Shown here: piece by piece, positions 31,743-48,298 of the stretch
How the letters are laid out: every line of letters starts with the position of its first letter
Position numbering within the stretch: the first letter of the stretch is position 1
Origin: Calvatia gigantea
Lineage: Eukaryota > Basidiomycota > Agaricomycetes > Agaricales > Lycoperdaceae
DNA: 64,000 nt
Assembly (NCBI GenBank): GCA_025093985.1
Contig: JACAAK010000002.1
Coordinates: 4,083,178 to 4,147,177 of the forward strand
Direction: 5' to 3'
The notes under the pieces: generated by a model
Database searches by the model: none
Seen by the model: the letters and a program-made list of their open reading frames with translations, nothing else
Told to the model about the DNA's origin: nothing
Translations under genes and position numbers: made by a program

Positions 31743-33516
31743 TTAATCGTGTTCGAGTTCATACATGGAGAACACCTCCAGGCTCCTGATCCTTTCTTCG
31801 AAATTGCCTGATGTCTAGAGTTGCATGAGTGATGGTGATTATAGTAAACAATGAATGGAAAGGACGCGAAAGAATGCGAACCTGTAGTCCCAGGATATAA
31901 TCTTCATCTATCATGAATGACGTACAAGACGTTTTGAGTGACAATGTCCACCTCTTCTGCGGTAGGACGTGGTCGATAGGCGCTTCGAATACATCGAAGT
32001 TACTTGTTGGTGCACCGGGGGGTATACCGCGGTTCATGTTGAAATCGAAAATAGCGACATTCCATTCCGCGGCACCCAGAGATACAAGCACACGGGTTCC
32101 TTGAACATACCTACCACAATCAGGTGCGTAGACACTACACAACAAAAACACTTACCTCAGCCAATTACTAGCAAGCTGCATTGGGGCGAAAAAGACTTTA
32201 CGGTAGCTCCATTTCTCCCAAGGAACCTCCACGGGTGGTGCGTTCACCGTGTGTTTCATGCGAACGTACGGGAGAAAGGCCGAGTGTTCAACAAAGAATG
32301 TCACGGCGGCAAGTGTTGCACCCAGGAATCGAGTGGTGATGACATACACGCGTGAGTCAGGAGCCGTTGTGAAGATCCCCCCTTGGCGGGGCCGTGCCAG
32401 AAAAGGGCCAGTATGGGAGTGGAGAGTGGAGAGCTGAACTCCAGGAAGGAGCGTTGGAAACCAGAGTTTCGCCACGCAGAACGGCGGCATGATCGGGTTA
32501 TTGGGATAGTTGATGTTATAGACGTAGATGCACCCGCTGCCCGCCGTTGAAAAAATCACGTAGGAGCGTGGCCCCAGGAGCTCAAATGATCGTGAACGGG
32601 GTGGCAGCTGCAGGTCTGGGTTCATAGAGTTCTTGGTGGCGTCACATTCGGGGTCAGGACTTCACAAATGTATTCGCATGTATACTCACTAGGATCACCT
32701 TTCCAGTTTTCCAGTCCCAAAGGAGGAGGTGTGGTGAACCAGGGCCACTCGAGAAAAAAAGAGAAAGAAGGTCCGCTGCGAGTTGTACGGTGACGGACGA
32801 TAGGTCGTTACCACGAGGGTTGTAGGGAATATGGAATTTAATGATCGAATGATGTGCATCAGGGTGAGGAACGTTTGTGGATAGCGTTCGAAGGTGAAGC
32901 CTGACTTCACGACCTTGCGGGAGAACAAGTGGTCTATGCGGACATTAAGCAGTGAGCGGTCGAGTATGGAATGTAAAACGTACAGGTGATCAGCTTGGAT
33001 CATCACAATGAGGTCTTGCGTTGGATCAAGTGCGAAATCTTTGATGGGGATCAAAAGCTCGTCTGGAGTACGAGTTAGCTGCCTTGCGACAGTTGCGGAC
33101 GAAGGGAGCCATTGAATAGTAAGGTAAAAGCCGTCCGTCTTGACAAAGACCCCTGCCACAAGCTCATATGCTATGCAATCGCCATCAATATGATATACTT
33201 GTGTTGGAGTCCTTTCGATGTTGAATGTCCAGGAATGCACGAATCGTTTCAGAGTTTGTATCCGATCCCGGTATGGGTACATTCCGTTGCAAGTATTGAC
33301 CATTCCTTGCTTCTCGAGTCTGTATGCATACTCGAACTCAGGATGAGATTTCAGGAAGCGGTGGACACCTTTGGAAACCTAGTTGTGCAAAGGATGAGGG
33401 TCCTACGATCCGAAAAGCTCAACGTCTCTCACCAAAAGACATTCGCACAGAGAGTCTCCATCAAGCCAACGGAATATCTCGAGTAGGGCATCAACCGGAA
33501 AGTCGAGCAGATTCAT
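31743..33516 (-). pseudogene. F-box protein, array unit B, frameshifted
   Basis: Same gene as at 27157-28930, with the start at 33516 and exon 1 ending at 33433. It lacks the frameshift of unit A (here VVTTYRP reads on correctly) but has two different ones close by: one base missing in CGTCCGTCAC near 32800 and one C missing from the CCCC run in GTGGCCCTGG near 32740. The stop codon also differs (TAA at 31743-31745, one residue later) because of a one-base deletion. A composite of A and B would be fully open, so each break is unit-specific. Function as an SCF adaptor is inferred from the F-box only. Confidence 0.75.
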
Positions 33517-33670
33517 GGCGTTACACCGGGAACAGTGACGTTTGCTATTTCGTCTGAATGTGGTAGTCTGGTTTAGTCACATGTTCTTACACAACCTCAG
33601 GACCCAGACCGATCAATCGCAATCACAAGCCTTCCCGCACCCTTCATTGTCCACGTTTCCTTGACCCAAG

Positions 33671-34155
33671 ATGCTCGTTCAACACCTCTTTCTTCCCCTC
33701 CTAACGTTCTTCTTGCAGGTTGCTCATGCACAACCAATAGCTTGCGCCTACTCCTGCCCCTCAGTTGATAAGCTTGGACAGTTCCTCTTGAAACGCGTTC
33801 TCGCAATTCCTTATGAGTCGGATTATTCCGTCTTTGAATGCGTGTATGTTCTTCTGGCTTTGTCACCGCCCATTTTTGCTGACCTTCTTTTAGCTATGGT
33901 GAAGTGAACGCCAACCCTAAAACGCATAGCTGTTTTTATACCAAGGTATATGCGAGCCGTTATAAATCGTTTGACGCTAACTTGCGGTTCAAGGACGGTC
34001 GACAGGCGCTGGGCAGTCCAACGAATCAATGCCCCCAAGAAGCAATTCCTTGTTCTGATAATCCAAATTCTTTCTCGTCCTTGGGGCATCCTGAAGTCCC
34101 ACCATGGATTGAGGCAGGGAGGTGGTTGCTCTACTTGAAAGAGAACCACACGTAG
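33671..34155 (+). CDS. Small secreted cysteine-containing protein, unit B
   Basis: Copy of 29086-29570 with a few amino-acid changes in the signal peptide and early mature region (MLVQHLFLPLL, AHAQPIACAYSC). Introns, six cysteines and the LYLKENHT end are conserved. Reading frame intact. Divergent from the unit B F-box gene. Confidence 0.7.
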
Positions 34156-34259
34156 TGTACACTACCTAAAAGGTTGTGGGCGCGACTTTTGAATTTCCTA
34201 TTTGCCGAGTTTCTAACCTACTTGACGGACTAATAACTATCGCAAGTGTATGTGACCCG

Positions 34260-35424
<1,165 letters not shown>

Positions 35425-36102
35425 ATCAGGGTGAGGAACAGTCTGTGGATAGCGTTCGGAAGGTAGAAGCCTGACTTCACGGACCTTGCGGAGGAACAAG
35501 TGGTCTATGCGGACCATTAAGCAGTGAGCGGTCGAGTTAGGAATTGTAAAACGTACAGAGTGATCAGCTTGGATCATTCACAAGGAGGTCTTGCGTTGGA
35601 TTCAAGCTGCGAAATCTTTGATGGGGATCAAAAGCTCGTCTGGATTACGAGTTATGCTGCCTTGCGACAGTTGCGGACGAACGGGAGCCATTGAATAGTA
35701 AGGTAAAAGCCGTCCGGTCTTGACAAGACCCCTTGCCACAAGCTCATATGCTATGCAATCGCCATCAATATGATATCACTTGTGTTGGAGTCCTTTCGAT
35801 GTTGGAATGTCCGAGGAATGCACGGAATCGTTTCAGAGTTTGTATACCGATCCCGGTATGGGTACATTCCGTTGCAACGTATTGACCATTCCTTGCTTCT
35901 CGAGTCTGTATGCATACTCGAACTCAGGATGAGATTTCAGGAAGCGGTGGACACCTTTGGAAACCTAGTTGTGCAAAGGATGAGGGTCCTACGATCCGAA
36001 AAGCTCAACGTCTCTCACCAAAAGACATTCGCACAGAGAGTCTCCATCAAGCCAACGGAATATCTCGAGTAGGGCATCAACCGGAAAGTCGAGCAGATTC
36101 AT
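35425..36102 (-). pseudogene. F-box protein N-terminal fragment, unit C, riddled with indels
   Basis: The F-box start (cat at 36100-36102) and exon 1 match units A and B. From about 35425 to 35890 the copy differs from unit B by many single-base insertions and deletions. The C-terminal exons are missing because the unit starts at about 35425 inside exon 2. Not functional as written. Confidence 0.8.
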
Positions 36103-36259
36103 GGCGTTACACCGGGAACAGTGACGTTTGCTATTTCGTCTGAATGTGGTAGTCTGGTTTAGTCACATGTTCTTACACAACCTCAGGACCCAGACCGATC
36201 AATCGCAATCACAAGCCCTTCCCGCACCTCTTCATTGTCCACGTTTCCTTGACCCAAGA

Positions 36260-36746
36260 TGCTCGTTCAACTACCTCTTTCTTCCCCTCCTAACGTTCTT
36301 CTTGCAGGTTGCTTCATGCACAACCAATAGCTTGCGCCCTACTCCTGCCCCTCAGTTGATAAGCTTGGACAGTTCCTCTTGAAACGCGTTCTCGCAATTC
36401 CTTATGAGTCGGATTATTCCGTCTTTGAATGCGTGTATGTTCTTCTGGCTTTGTCACCGCCCATTTTTGCTGACCTTCTTTTAGCTATGGTGAAGTGAAC
36501 GCCAACCCTAAAACGCATAGCTGTTTTTATACCAAGGTATATGCGAGCCGTTATAAATCGTTTGACGCTAACTTGCGGTTCAAGGACGGTCGACAGGCGC
36601 TGGGCAGTCCAACGAATCAATGCCCCCAAGAAGCAATTCCTTGTTCTGATAATCCAAATTCTTTCTCGTCCTTGGGGCATCCTGAAGTCCCACCATGGAT
36701 TGAGGCAGGGAGGTGGTTGCTCTACTTGAAAGAGAACCACACGTAG
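36260..36746 (+). pseudogene. Small secreted protein, unit C, frameshifted in the signal peptide
   Basis: The start ATG (36260) is present but an extra T (AACTACC versus AACACC) shifts the frame after MLVQ, and further single-base insertions follow up to about 36345. The rest, from SVFEC to LYLKENHT, is identical to units A and B. Confidence 0.8.
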
Positions 36747-37350
36747 TGTACACTACCTAAAAGGTTGTGGGCGCGACTTTTGAATTTCCTATTTGCCGAG
36801 TTTCTAACCTACTTGACGGACTAATAACTATCGCAAGTGTATGTGACCCGTTCGTGGGACCATGGGTTCATACTGGGCTAAAGAACGATGGAGCTGCAAC
36901 AACAAACCTCAAGTTTCGCCAATCGGGAATCCAACATCACCCCCTTAGTTTCCCCGCCTGTCCACATTCTATTCTTATCATACTTAAGTACTGACGTCAG
37001 TGTCCAATCGCTTTCCTGTACCTTTCGCGGATCAGGGTAGCGGGACAGACGACCCCAGTATTTGCCAAGTAAGTAAGTTGCTGACTGAGGCGCTAGGCAC
37101 CTACGAGGTTCAAGCCTTAAGTGAGTCATTTCCTGGCCGAAAAATGCCTAAATGTCAGTTGTCCGGCAGCTCAAGAATTCCGCTGCAGTTGATCGACTCT
37201 CACGTCTGGCTATTATACTCTCCCACTGGTGGCAGCCTCGGCCTTGAGTTAATCACCCCACCCTTTCCAGCCTCAACGCCATCTATGAAAAATTCACGAA
37301 AGAGGTGATACAAAGCCCTGTAGATTTCGAAGGGAGTTTTCCTGGCACTG

Positions 37351-38887
37351 TTGACTAGGTTTTCACGATTCGCAATCAGAACCGACGGCAGTTCAACATA
37401 CGACTCTCTTTCACCATCCGGAAAAGCCGAATCACCATTCCTAATCGACCTCTGGCAAGAAACTGTACGACATCTCTCTCCTGCCACGCTTTCTACCCTA
37501 TGTCTTGTCAACAAGTCCCTACGTTGGTTGGCCTAACCTCTCCTCTTTGAACGTGTTTTCCTCCGGCAAAACGAGAAAACCACGCGCCTGACTCATAGTC
37601 TTGCAAGTCGCTTATCCTTTCTTCAGAACTCTAGAATTGCATGGGCCGTTCGGGAGCTGTGTGTCGATCTTCATGGGTACAACGATCCACTATTGCATTC
37701 ATTATCTGGTATCCTCATGGAGGGGCTCGTTAGCTCTCGATCTGCTTTCCCCAATTTCCGTCGTTTGGTCCTTAGGTCCTATTCACCTTTCTAGCACGGT
37801 CCTCATCAAGCTCCAACAATTTCCACCTTTCGAGATTAACCTCACTTCCTGCACTTATGACGGAAACAGTTAGCACCGCGGAGCGCTTCTGCGTCCCGCT
37901 CAGGGGCCCCCAGGTCTCGGACCGCGGTCTCAGCATTCCCGACTTCACTGAAATCCACAAACGAGGCTATCCTCAAATGTTTCTCTGCCCTAAGTACTTG
38001 GAGTGTATCACTTGTTGAAAAGAAAGCGCGGAACATACTCTGATCCAAGTGGCAGCTCGAGACCAACCATTCCTGCGCTTAACCCGGCTCGAGATCCCCA
38101 TCAAGTTCGGTACTTCAGAATATTTCGTACCCGCTCTTTCCTTGTGCGCTGGCCTCTAGGACCTAGTCCTACGCGGGTTGCTCCCTCATTCTCAACCGCC
38201 ATCATTTCAAGATAAGGGATACGAGGTCCCGTTTCCTTTCACTTTCCTCCTGAACCTACAAAGCATCACCGGGCCGCAGCAATTCTCCTGTCGCAGGACT
38301 TTAAACACCCACGGCTTGTACACACACTCACATTTCGGTTTCCGAGCAATATCTGCTTTTCCCGAGTTAATAACAGCCTCTCCGCTAACCCAACCGAGGA
38401 TTTGCAATACCGTTCATTATTGCATACGCTAACGCCATTCCCCCCGTACACTGACAACTCTCACATTTCCGGCTTTATCGTCGTTAGGACCCATGCCTCT
38501 CACAACAAAGTTGCAGTGCCCCAGTTGAACCGGCTAGGCGTGAACTCGGATCCTGGGTTCTATGCTCGATGCCTTACGCCTGACCAATTCTTACTATGGT
38601 TGGGAGATGTGCGAGATGACATTCCTTCATCTTTAGAAGAGTTGACGGTGGGCATACAGTTGAGAGATCCACTCAGGGCAAATGGCGGACTATCTTTGGG
38701 ATTATTGGGTCGGTCGAGTAGTAAGGGGGTAATGGTGGCGAAGGAAGCAAAGGGGAAGGGTGATGCAGACGATTTCGCCCGGGCGGTCTTCGGGTTGTGT
38801 CCAAGGCTTCGAGTATTGAAGGTTTGGTTTTGGTCTAAGCCAACTCCTAGGTGGGTACTGAATGAGGAGCGTAAATGGCAGTCTTGA
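37351..38887 (+). pseudogene. F-box/LRR-like protein gene, unit C
   Basis: An F-box-like segment reads PFLIDLWQETVRHLSP then TLCLVNKSLRWLA, followed by a TAA at about 37534-37536 and, in the same frame, PLLFERVFLRQNEKTTRL, AWAVRELCVDLHGY and FPNFRRLVLRSY. Later exons include IPDFTEIHKRGYPQMF (37932 on) and, at 38402-38887, FYARCLTPDQFLLWLGD, SSLEELTVGIQL and LCPRLRVLKVWFW, ending with TGA at 38885. This order (F-box, then Leu-rich repeats scoring lines of a list) is typical of agaric F-box proteins that act as SCF adaptors. The TAA after LRWLA suggests a pseudogene unless an intron removes it. Exon joins are not fully resolved. Confidence 0.55.
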
Positions 38888-39529
38888 TACCTTGTTCCTG
38901 ATGTGCACACTTGCGGTTGCGACCGTGATTTGTAATTATATTAGAGTATCGGGATTGCGGGCTATTTGTGCAATCTCGATGACAACTCACTGTCATCTGC
39001 AAGCTCGATATGGACTGAATGTCTCTAAGTTGGACAATTACACTCAGATTTACACTCCTCAACATCTCTAAAGGTACAACAACTCCATCACTAGCCGCCA
39101 CAGCAAGCACCAGGCCGAAGCCAGAATCACTGACAAAGGAATGTAATGTACGTAGATGAAGAAAAAGGATATCTTTGCGAAAAAAATGTTGTATATACTC
39201 GAAAAGGTAGGTGTCATGAGTGGTAAATGTGCATCACAAAGACAGCTCATGGGGATCCGGACATCCGGGGACGAAGCGAAAAAAAAGGTATGCAAGCAGG
39301 TCAGGCTAAGCAAAGCAAGACATGAGGTGATTGTAGTGGGCAGAGAGTGAGATGATATATAGACGCCGACGCGACACCGACGCGGAGCATTATTTCTTCT
39401 TGCCCCCTTTACTGCCCTGTCGTAGGCCGGGTGTATTCTCCTTACCCTGTGTAGATGGGGGTATCGGAGCAGCAGAGAGTATGGGAGGTGGACGATGCCC
39501 ATTCGAGTCCTTTCCGTGAAGCCTCGCCT
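38888..39529. other. Intergenic, 3' side of SRPK
   Basis: About 640 bp. The right part (39391-39529) could encode an alternative Lys-rich SRPK C-terminus in another frame (WKKKMKARLHGKDSNGH, ending GGKKK), but I see no splice that reaches it. Confidence 0.4.
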
Positions 39530-42104
<2,575 letters not shown>

Positions 42105-45100
42105 ATGGACTCGAAGTCCTCACAATCCTCGAAGCCCTCTGCATTCCACTTGGTTTCCACTCGTCTTGCAGCAGAATCTGCTCGGGCGGATGCTGCAGAA
42201 CAGCAGATAGCAGATCTTCTCTCCCAGATCCGCGTCCTGCACCAGGATAAGCTGAATCTCAGAGCAGACCTCTCCAAAACCCAGCAAGAACTTCAGCTGT
42301 GGAAAATCCAACTTGGGCTTGCGCAGAAAGGTGCACAACTAGCAGCTCAGAACGTCTCCCCGATGTTGACGCAATGCAGAGATCATCCGTGCCCAACAGG
42401 TTGTTGACCAGGTTGATCAGGCACGCGTAGATGCCGAAGAGCGTGCACATCACAATCGCCAAAAGGTTCGCCGGCTACTCGAAGAACGGGCCATCCAGGT
42501 TGCCATGGATGAGGGCAGATACCTTGGCTTTAAAGAAGGCCTCGAGCTTGGCAGACGCGGACACCCGCAACTTCCCCAATCTAACCCCCGACCTTCTGCC
42601 AGAAAGGCCTCTTCTGCTGCCCAACGCCGGCCCGCTCCATCTGTGTTGGCCCCCAACCCCCCTCCCGTAGCTGGTTCTCAACCGTCGCGCCCAGCTCCAG
42701 TCCCAGCTCCCGACCTCCCTCGTCCTCTAGAAGAAATTCGTCCCCAAAATGAAAATGACACTGGCCCCACATTAATGCCCATCCGAAGCGACCCCGAAAC
42801 CATTCCTAATACCTTTGACATTCCTCCCGACAATTACATCCCTACCGTCTATGGTGATGGTTCTCGCATTGTTCTTCCTCCTCCTCATGAATGGGAACCT
42901 CGACCGAGTGATAACCAAGGTGCTCACCGGAGGAGCGACAGCCAAGGTACCCGCCCACGAACTGATAGTCAAGGTACTCGACCCAAGAGTGAAAGTAGAG
43001 CCTCAGCCAAATCAGCTAGATTAAGAAGTGACAGTCATGCCTCGGCTCAGTCGCCACCTCCTATTCCTACTGTATACGAACATTCCCATCCACGAGCGAA
43101 ATCCCCTCGATCAAGCGGGTCAACGGCATCTGGCGTTGCTTCTCCACAATCCTCCCACCTTTCCCAGTTCGATCTCATTAGCGAACCCGGAATGAAACTC
43201 CTCGATCCCCGTCCCAGAATGACGCAGCCGGAGCGGATAGCAGATGAATGGAGGTCCCAGAACCCAGGCATCTTGGCATACCCAAATGAATCATCCCCAG
43301 CTAGTACCATTCGAGTATGTTAAGTCTTTACCTCTGGGTGTCTGTTATTTTCACCCTCCTTTCTAGCGCCCTACGTCATCAGGTCCCCTTTCTCCCGTAC
43401 CTCCGATCCCGCCTGAACGGCCGACAACAACTGATCCTTTTCGCCCGCGCACCCAGAAGTCCACACACCTCCCGCGTAAAACCCGCGAAGTTGTTCTTCC
43501 CGTCCCGACTTATAATATTTTCTACGATCCCGATGCGAATTCTAATCCATCCGGTGAGTGGCTAAGGTCTAGATTCCAAAAAGAACGAACGACCTCCAAT
43601 GTCACTATCCCAAATATCGACGTTGAACCGCCGGTACGTCCTAGCCCCGATTGACCTCATATCATCTGCTAATGCCTTGTATTTTAGTCCCACTCCCCAG
43701 CGAATTCGGAAAAAACCGCTGTTGATCCCATGCTACTTACCCCTGAAGATGCCAACCGACCCGCACCACTTCCGGACGTCTTCCCGATGTTGACGCAATG
43801 CAGAGATCATCCGTGCCCAACAGGTTGTTGACCAGGTCGATCAGGCACGCGTAGATGCCGAAGAGCGTGCACATCACAATCGCCAAAAGGTTCGCCGGCT
43901 ACTCGAAGAACGGGCCATCCAGGTTGCCATGGATGAGGGCAGATACCTTGGCTTTAAAGAAGGCCTCGAGCTTGGCAGACGCGGACACCCGCAACTTCCC
44001 CAATCTAACCCCCGACCTTCTGCCAGAAAGGCCTCTTCTGCTGCCCAACGCCGGCCCGCTCCATCTGTGTTGGCCCCCAACCCCCCTCCCGTAGCTGGTT
44101 CTCAACCGTCGCGCCCAGCTCCAGTCCCAGCTCCCGACCTCCCTCGTCCTCTAGAAGAAATTCGTCCCCAAAATGAAAATGACACTGGCCCCACTTTGAC
44201 ATTCCTCCCGACAATTACATCCCTACCGTCTATGGTGATGGTTCTCGCATTGTTCTTCCTCCTCCTCATGAATGGGAACCTCGACCGAGTGATAACCAAG
44301 GTGCTCACCGGAGGAGCGACAGCCAAGGTACCGCCCACGAACTGATAGTCAAGGTACTCGACCCAAGAGTGAAAGTAGAGCCTCAGCCAAATCAGCTAGA
44401 TTAAGAAGTGACAGTCATGCCTCGGCCAGTCGCCACCTCCTATTCCTACTGTATACGAACATTCCCATCCACGAGCGAAATCCCCTCGATCAAGCGGGTC
44501 AACGGCATCTGGCGTTGCTTCTCCACAATCCTCCCACCTTTCCCAGTTCGATCTCATTAGCGAACCCGGAATGAAACTCCTCGATCCCCGTCCCAGAATG
44601 ACGCAGCCGGAGCGGATAGCAGATGAATGGAGGTCCCAGAACCCAGGCATCTTGGCATACCCAAATGAATCATCCCCAGCTAGTACCATTCGAGTATGTT
44701 AAGTCTTTACCTCTGGTGTCTGTTATCTTCACCCTCCTTTCTAGCGCCCTACGTCATCAGGTCCCCTTTCTCCCGTACCTCCGATCCCGCCTGAACGGCC
44801 GACAACAACTGATCCTTTTCGCCCGCGCACCCAGAAGTCCACACACCTCCCGCGTAAAACCCGCGAAGTTGTTCTTCCCGTCCCGACTTATAATATTTTC
44901 TACGATCCCGATGCGAATTCTAATCCATCCAGTGAGTGGCTAAGGTCTAGATTCCAAAAAGAACGAACGACCTCCAATGTCACTATCCCAAATATCGACG
45001 TTGAACCGCCGGTACGTCCTAGCCCCGATTGACCTCATATCATCTGCTAATGCCTTGTATTTTAGTCCCACTCCCCAGCGAATTCGGAAAAAACCGCTGT

Positions 45101-45653
45101 TGATCCCATGCTACTTACCCCTGAAGATGCCAACCGACCCGCACCACTTCCAGGAACTGACGATCCCTCGTCAGCGGCACCCATCTCACCCATATATAAC
45201 ATTTACACCAGAGCGGATAAGCATCAAAGACATCAATCCCACGATATCATTGCAGCAGATGGCGAGTGCATCACTGGCATTCTCCCAAGCGACAAAAACC
45301 TCCCTCCAGGATTCGTCCCTCTCAGTCCCATCCCGACACTTTCCAATTTGACCTCGATCCCTGAGTCCGGTTCCCAGTTCGACATAAACAACAATAACAA
45401 CCCTCGACCGCCTAACTCTACCGCGCCGCCCGTCACTTCTACATCCAGTTTGACAGCGAAGCCATCAAGCCCGAGGCGGATTTATGCCTCGGTGCCTGTC
45501 CCTGGTCCGCTTAATGGTGGACTGCCGTATCAGGGTTTCTACCCAGTTCCGACAGATATCATGGTCATGAGGGCTGACACTTCTCCTGCCATACCCACCC
45601 GCCCATCGCCCGCACCGCTGAACAGGCCGTTTTCAATCTTCTCCGATGCATGA
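42105..45653 (+). CDS. Coiled-coil, Pro/Ser-rich protein carrying an internal 1.4-kb tandem duplication
   Basis: Exon 1 (ATG at 42105) gives MDSKSSQSSKPSAFH then a coiled coil (ARADAAEQQIADLLSQI). A short intron (GTGCAC..TGCAG) joins QK to EIIRAQQVVDQVDQARVDAE and further coiled coil up to GFKEGLELGRRG. A long Pro/Ser-rich part follows (VYGDGSRIVLPPPHEWEPR, repeated SDSQGTRP-like units), then exons with VVLPVPTYNIFYDPDAN and SGEWLRSRFQKERTT. The last exon ends PLNRPFSIFSDA at 45651. Sequence 42353-43776 is repeated at 43777-45151, so the gene as written contains two copies of its middle; the first copy alone is in frame, the second has deletions. Function unknown; a scaffold-like cytoplasmic protein is only a guess. 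Confidence 0.65.
42353..43776 (+). repeat. Intragenic tandem repeat, copy 1
   Basis: About 1,424 bp, beginning at CCGATGTTGACGC and ending at GCACCACTTCC. It keeps an open frame. Confidence 0.9.
43777..45151 (+). repeat. Intragenic tandem repeat, copy 2
   Basis: Repeats copy 1 with a roughly 42-bp deletion (the stretch at about 42774-42815) and several one-base deletions, for example GTACCGCCC for GTACCCGCCC. The frame is shifted after about 44330. Confidence 0.9.
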
Positions 45654-48298
45654 AATCGTATACCAACATTTGTATGACATATGTACATTATTGAACTTTG
45701 TATCTGTAGCTCACGGCTTGTGGATTCCGAATTCCCCCTGTACTTTTTATAACTGAGATGGTGCAACCAAGAGTGCAAACACTACCATCTGTACGGGGAT
45801 ACATTATTAATAACCAAGTTTTCGAGAATCCCACATTAGTGCCAGCCTCAAGGCGGTGTGTAATCCGGGATACAGGGCGATTCCTTTGATGTCGTCCCAG
45901 GCTCTAGACTTGCATTTCACCCATAAGTAAGAAGCCTCATGTCGCATGTGGATCGGTCTTCTGGCTCTTGACATGACACATGGGGCCCGAAAAAGAGTAC
46001 GTGGAGATAAGGAGAGACTCACGGGTCGGCACAGATGTTGTGATCTGGACAGCTCTCGACGTTCCACGTCAGTTCTTGTCCCCAAGCGCTGGCGGTGGGC
46101 CCCGGAATATGATAAGCAAGCATCTTTTTGGCCCAGCTGACCTGCCCAGGTGTTCATGTTTTACTTATGATACCCTCTAAAAGCCGGACTCATACACAAT
46201 GCATCCCTGAACAATCTCAATGTAGTGCAAGTGATGACAATTTTTGATCCTTCAAGAAACGAGATTCTTTTTCACGGAGAGCTAAAAATAAGAGGGGAAG
46301 AGCGGGTGCCTGTTCACCCCGCGCTTTAAACACTGCGATACCCCCCCAATGCGGGTACCTCAACAGACGTCTTGAGGGCACCGACGACGCAGCGACAATT
46401 CATTAAGCCACGTTTCAGGATAGGTGTGCCTTATGGATGGAGATCACAGGGTCAAATACCAGCCAGGAAGTGGGGAAGATTGAATTGGACTTGAATTGCC
46501 CCTCCTCGTTATTATCTCTCATTTTCTCAGGAACAATCTCGGGACCGACTTGAGATCCTTTTGTGTCCCCTGACCGCACGCGGATCTCCCATTCGCTTGA
46601 AAGCCCCGTCCTCACTTGTACGTGAAGGCAAGTGGTTTGTATTCATCATGATTAGAGTTGATTGCACTTCCCGCAGTCCTCGGTTGATCTAGCAGACTCA
46701 TTGGACGAGCGTCTTCGAGACAAGTCGTCAAACAGACGTGGAACGGAAAACATCACCAGTCATCACCTCATTCTCCCCATCTTCACCAATGGGGATGTGC
46801 GCTCAGAATGGAAACCAAGTTTCAATCATTCTTAGGCGACGACTACTTATTCTCATTTTCTAGTCCTCTTACAGCCGCAACATCAGAGAGGAATTACCCG
46901 AGATATTTTTTTCTCCTTCTACGTACGCAGCGTACGCACGGGTTCCTTTGGCCGACTGAATCACTCTCACAATGGTGTCGCAAACGGGAGCCGTGCGTGC
47001 CACACCGGCTTGAAGCGTGAGATATCTTGACAGATCATGACAAGAAGTTGTGTCTCGGGAAATGCCTTCAGATTCAATAGTTGACAAGCGCATCACGAAA
47101 CAGTCTGATGGGTAATTGATGCCGATTACGGGAGGCATTTCGGGTGTCCGTCCGCATGACGGGTCATATCCAGCTGAGAACAGATGGCGTTAAGACCAAG
47201 GAGCCGATAACATCACGAGAAGATGGGTCGGGTTGGTCAGAGGGAGGCTGGAAAATCGTGAGTTGAGGGATGGAAGGTCCTAGCTTCGTGTGGTGCACTG
47301 GGCTGCCGCGAGATTCCGGAGACGCCCATTTGGTCAATTTTCAATGAACGATGAACAGATGACATTCGACATGACACTACCTGATAAGGGTAGTAGGTGG
47401 ATGCAGGACTGGCTCTTATTTGCCGGTGGGTAGGGAAACCATTGTTGGAGGTCGAAATGAGTCTGCAGGCAGTTCCACTGCTCCATCCCCGCTTTATGAT
47501 ACATGAGAGAGAGGGACTAATATCGCAGTTTTCCCTGTCCCACGCGCAGATTTCTGGGACTAATTAGGTATCGCTCTCCGAAAATGTCATACGAATTGTT
47601 CTGGAGAATATTTCGAGTTGCAGAAAGAGGATGATCGGGGGAACCAAAATCACGAAGTTATCAGAAACAACGGATCAGCAAACCCTGTCAATCAGGGACT
47701 TGAGATTCCTGGTCATGGGATGGAATCCATCAAATATGTCCTTACTCAACTAGATTGAACCTTTTGTTTGCAACATCCTGATTCCTGGCTCATCCGCGCT
47801 TTTCTCCGGACGTTTGTTTGCCTCTCCTCTCATTTGTGAACCATAATAAAAATTTTAGCATTCTGAGTATACCGGTTGATGCGGGATAAAGAGCAGCAAA
47901 GTTTGACGGGTCAAGGATCGCTGTCTTTTGTTCGCTTCCGAAGAGAGTATAGCGTACTCTGCTACCTGACAGATATTCTTTTGGAGCGTTGGCACGAACT
48001 CGGAGTTGCTGACAGCAGACAGGTGAGCGTCATGTTGCTGAAGGAATGAAAGATGAAGAAAAGGTACGGACAAGAGGTTCCAATGTCAAATAGGTTGTTG
48101 TGTGCCTCTCGCATCGCCACTGGGTCTAGACAGTCAACTTGCCGGTAGACGAGAGCGGTTGCAGCGACCCTGAGCCAAAAGAGTGGAATTGAGATTCCGA
48201 CTCTGGTTCCTGAGTTCAGATTTCGCAGAGATTCAAGCGGAGCGTGATCCTGGGATTGGTCAGGCACCTTTATAGCCCACTTCCTTTCTTCACCCCTC
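45654..48298. other. Intergenic region upstream of the C2H2 gene
   Basis: 2.6 kb without a supported gene. Long upstream regions are common for fungal regulators. A possible minus-strand exon at about 46020-46150 is listed among rejected items. Confidence 0.45.

Larger units (their letters stand above)
31253..34259. repeat. Direct repeat unit B (partner of unit A)
   Basis: The 3.0-kb segment duplicated at 26663-29674. Here it lies in a longer context: the full nucleotidase C-terminus upstream, and downstream the sequence shared with unit C (34259-34705 matches 36849-37297). Confidence 0.92.

Noticed and set aside
46020..46157. Minus-strand piece that could be an exon (AWGQELTWNVESCPDHN)
   Set aside because: It looks protein-like and has a plausible donor, but I found no continuing exon in frame on either side and no family match.
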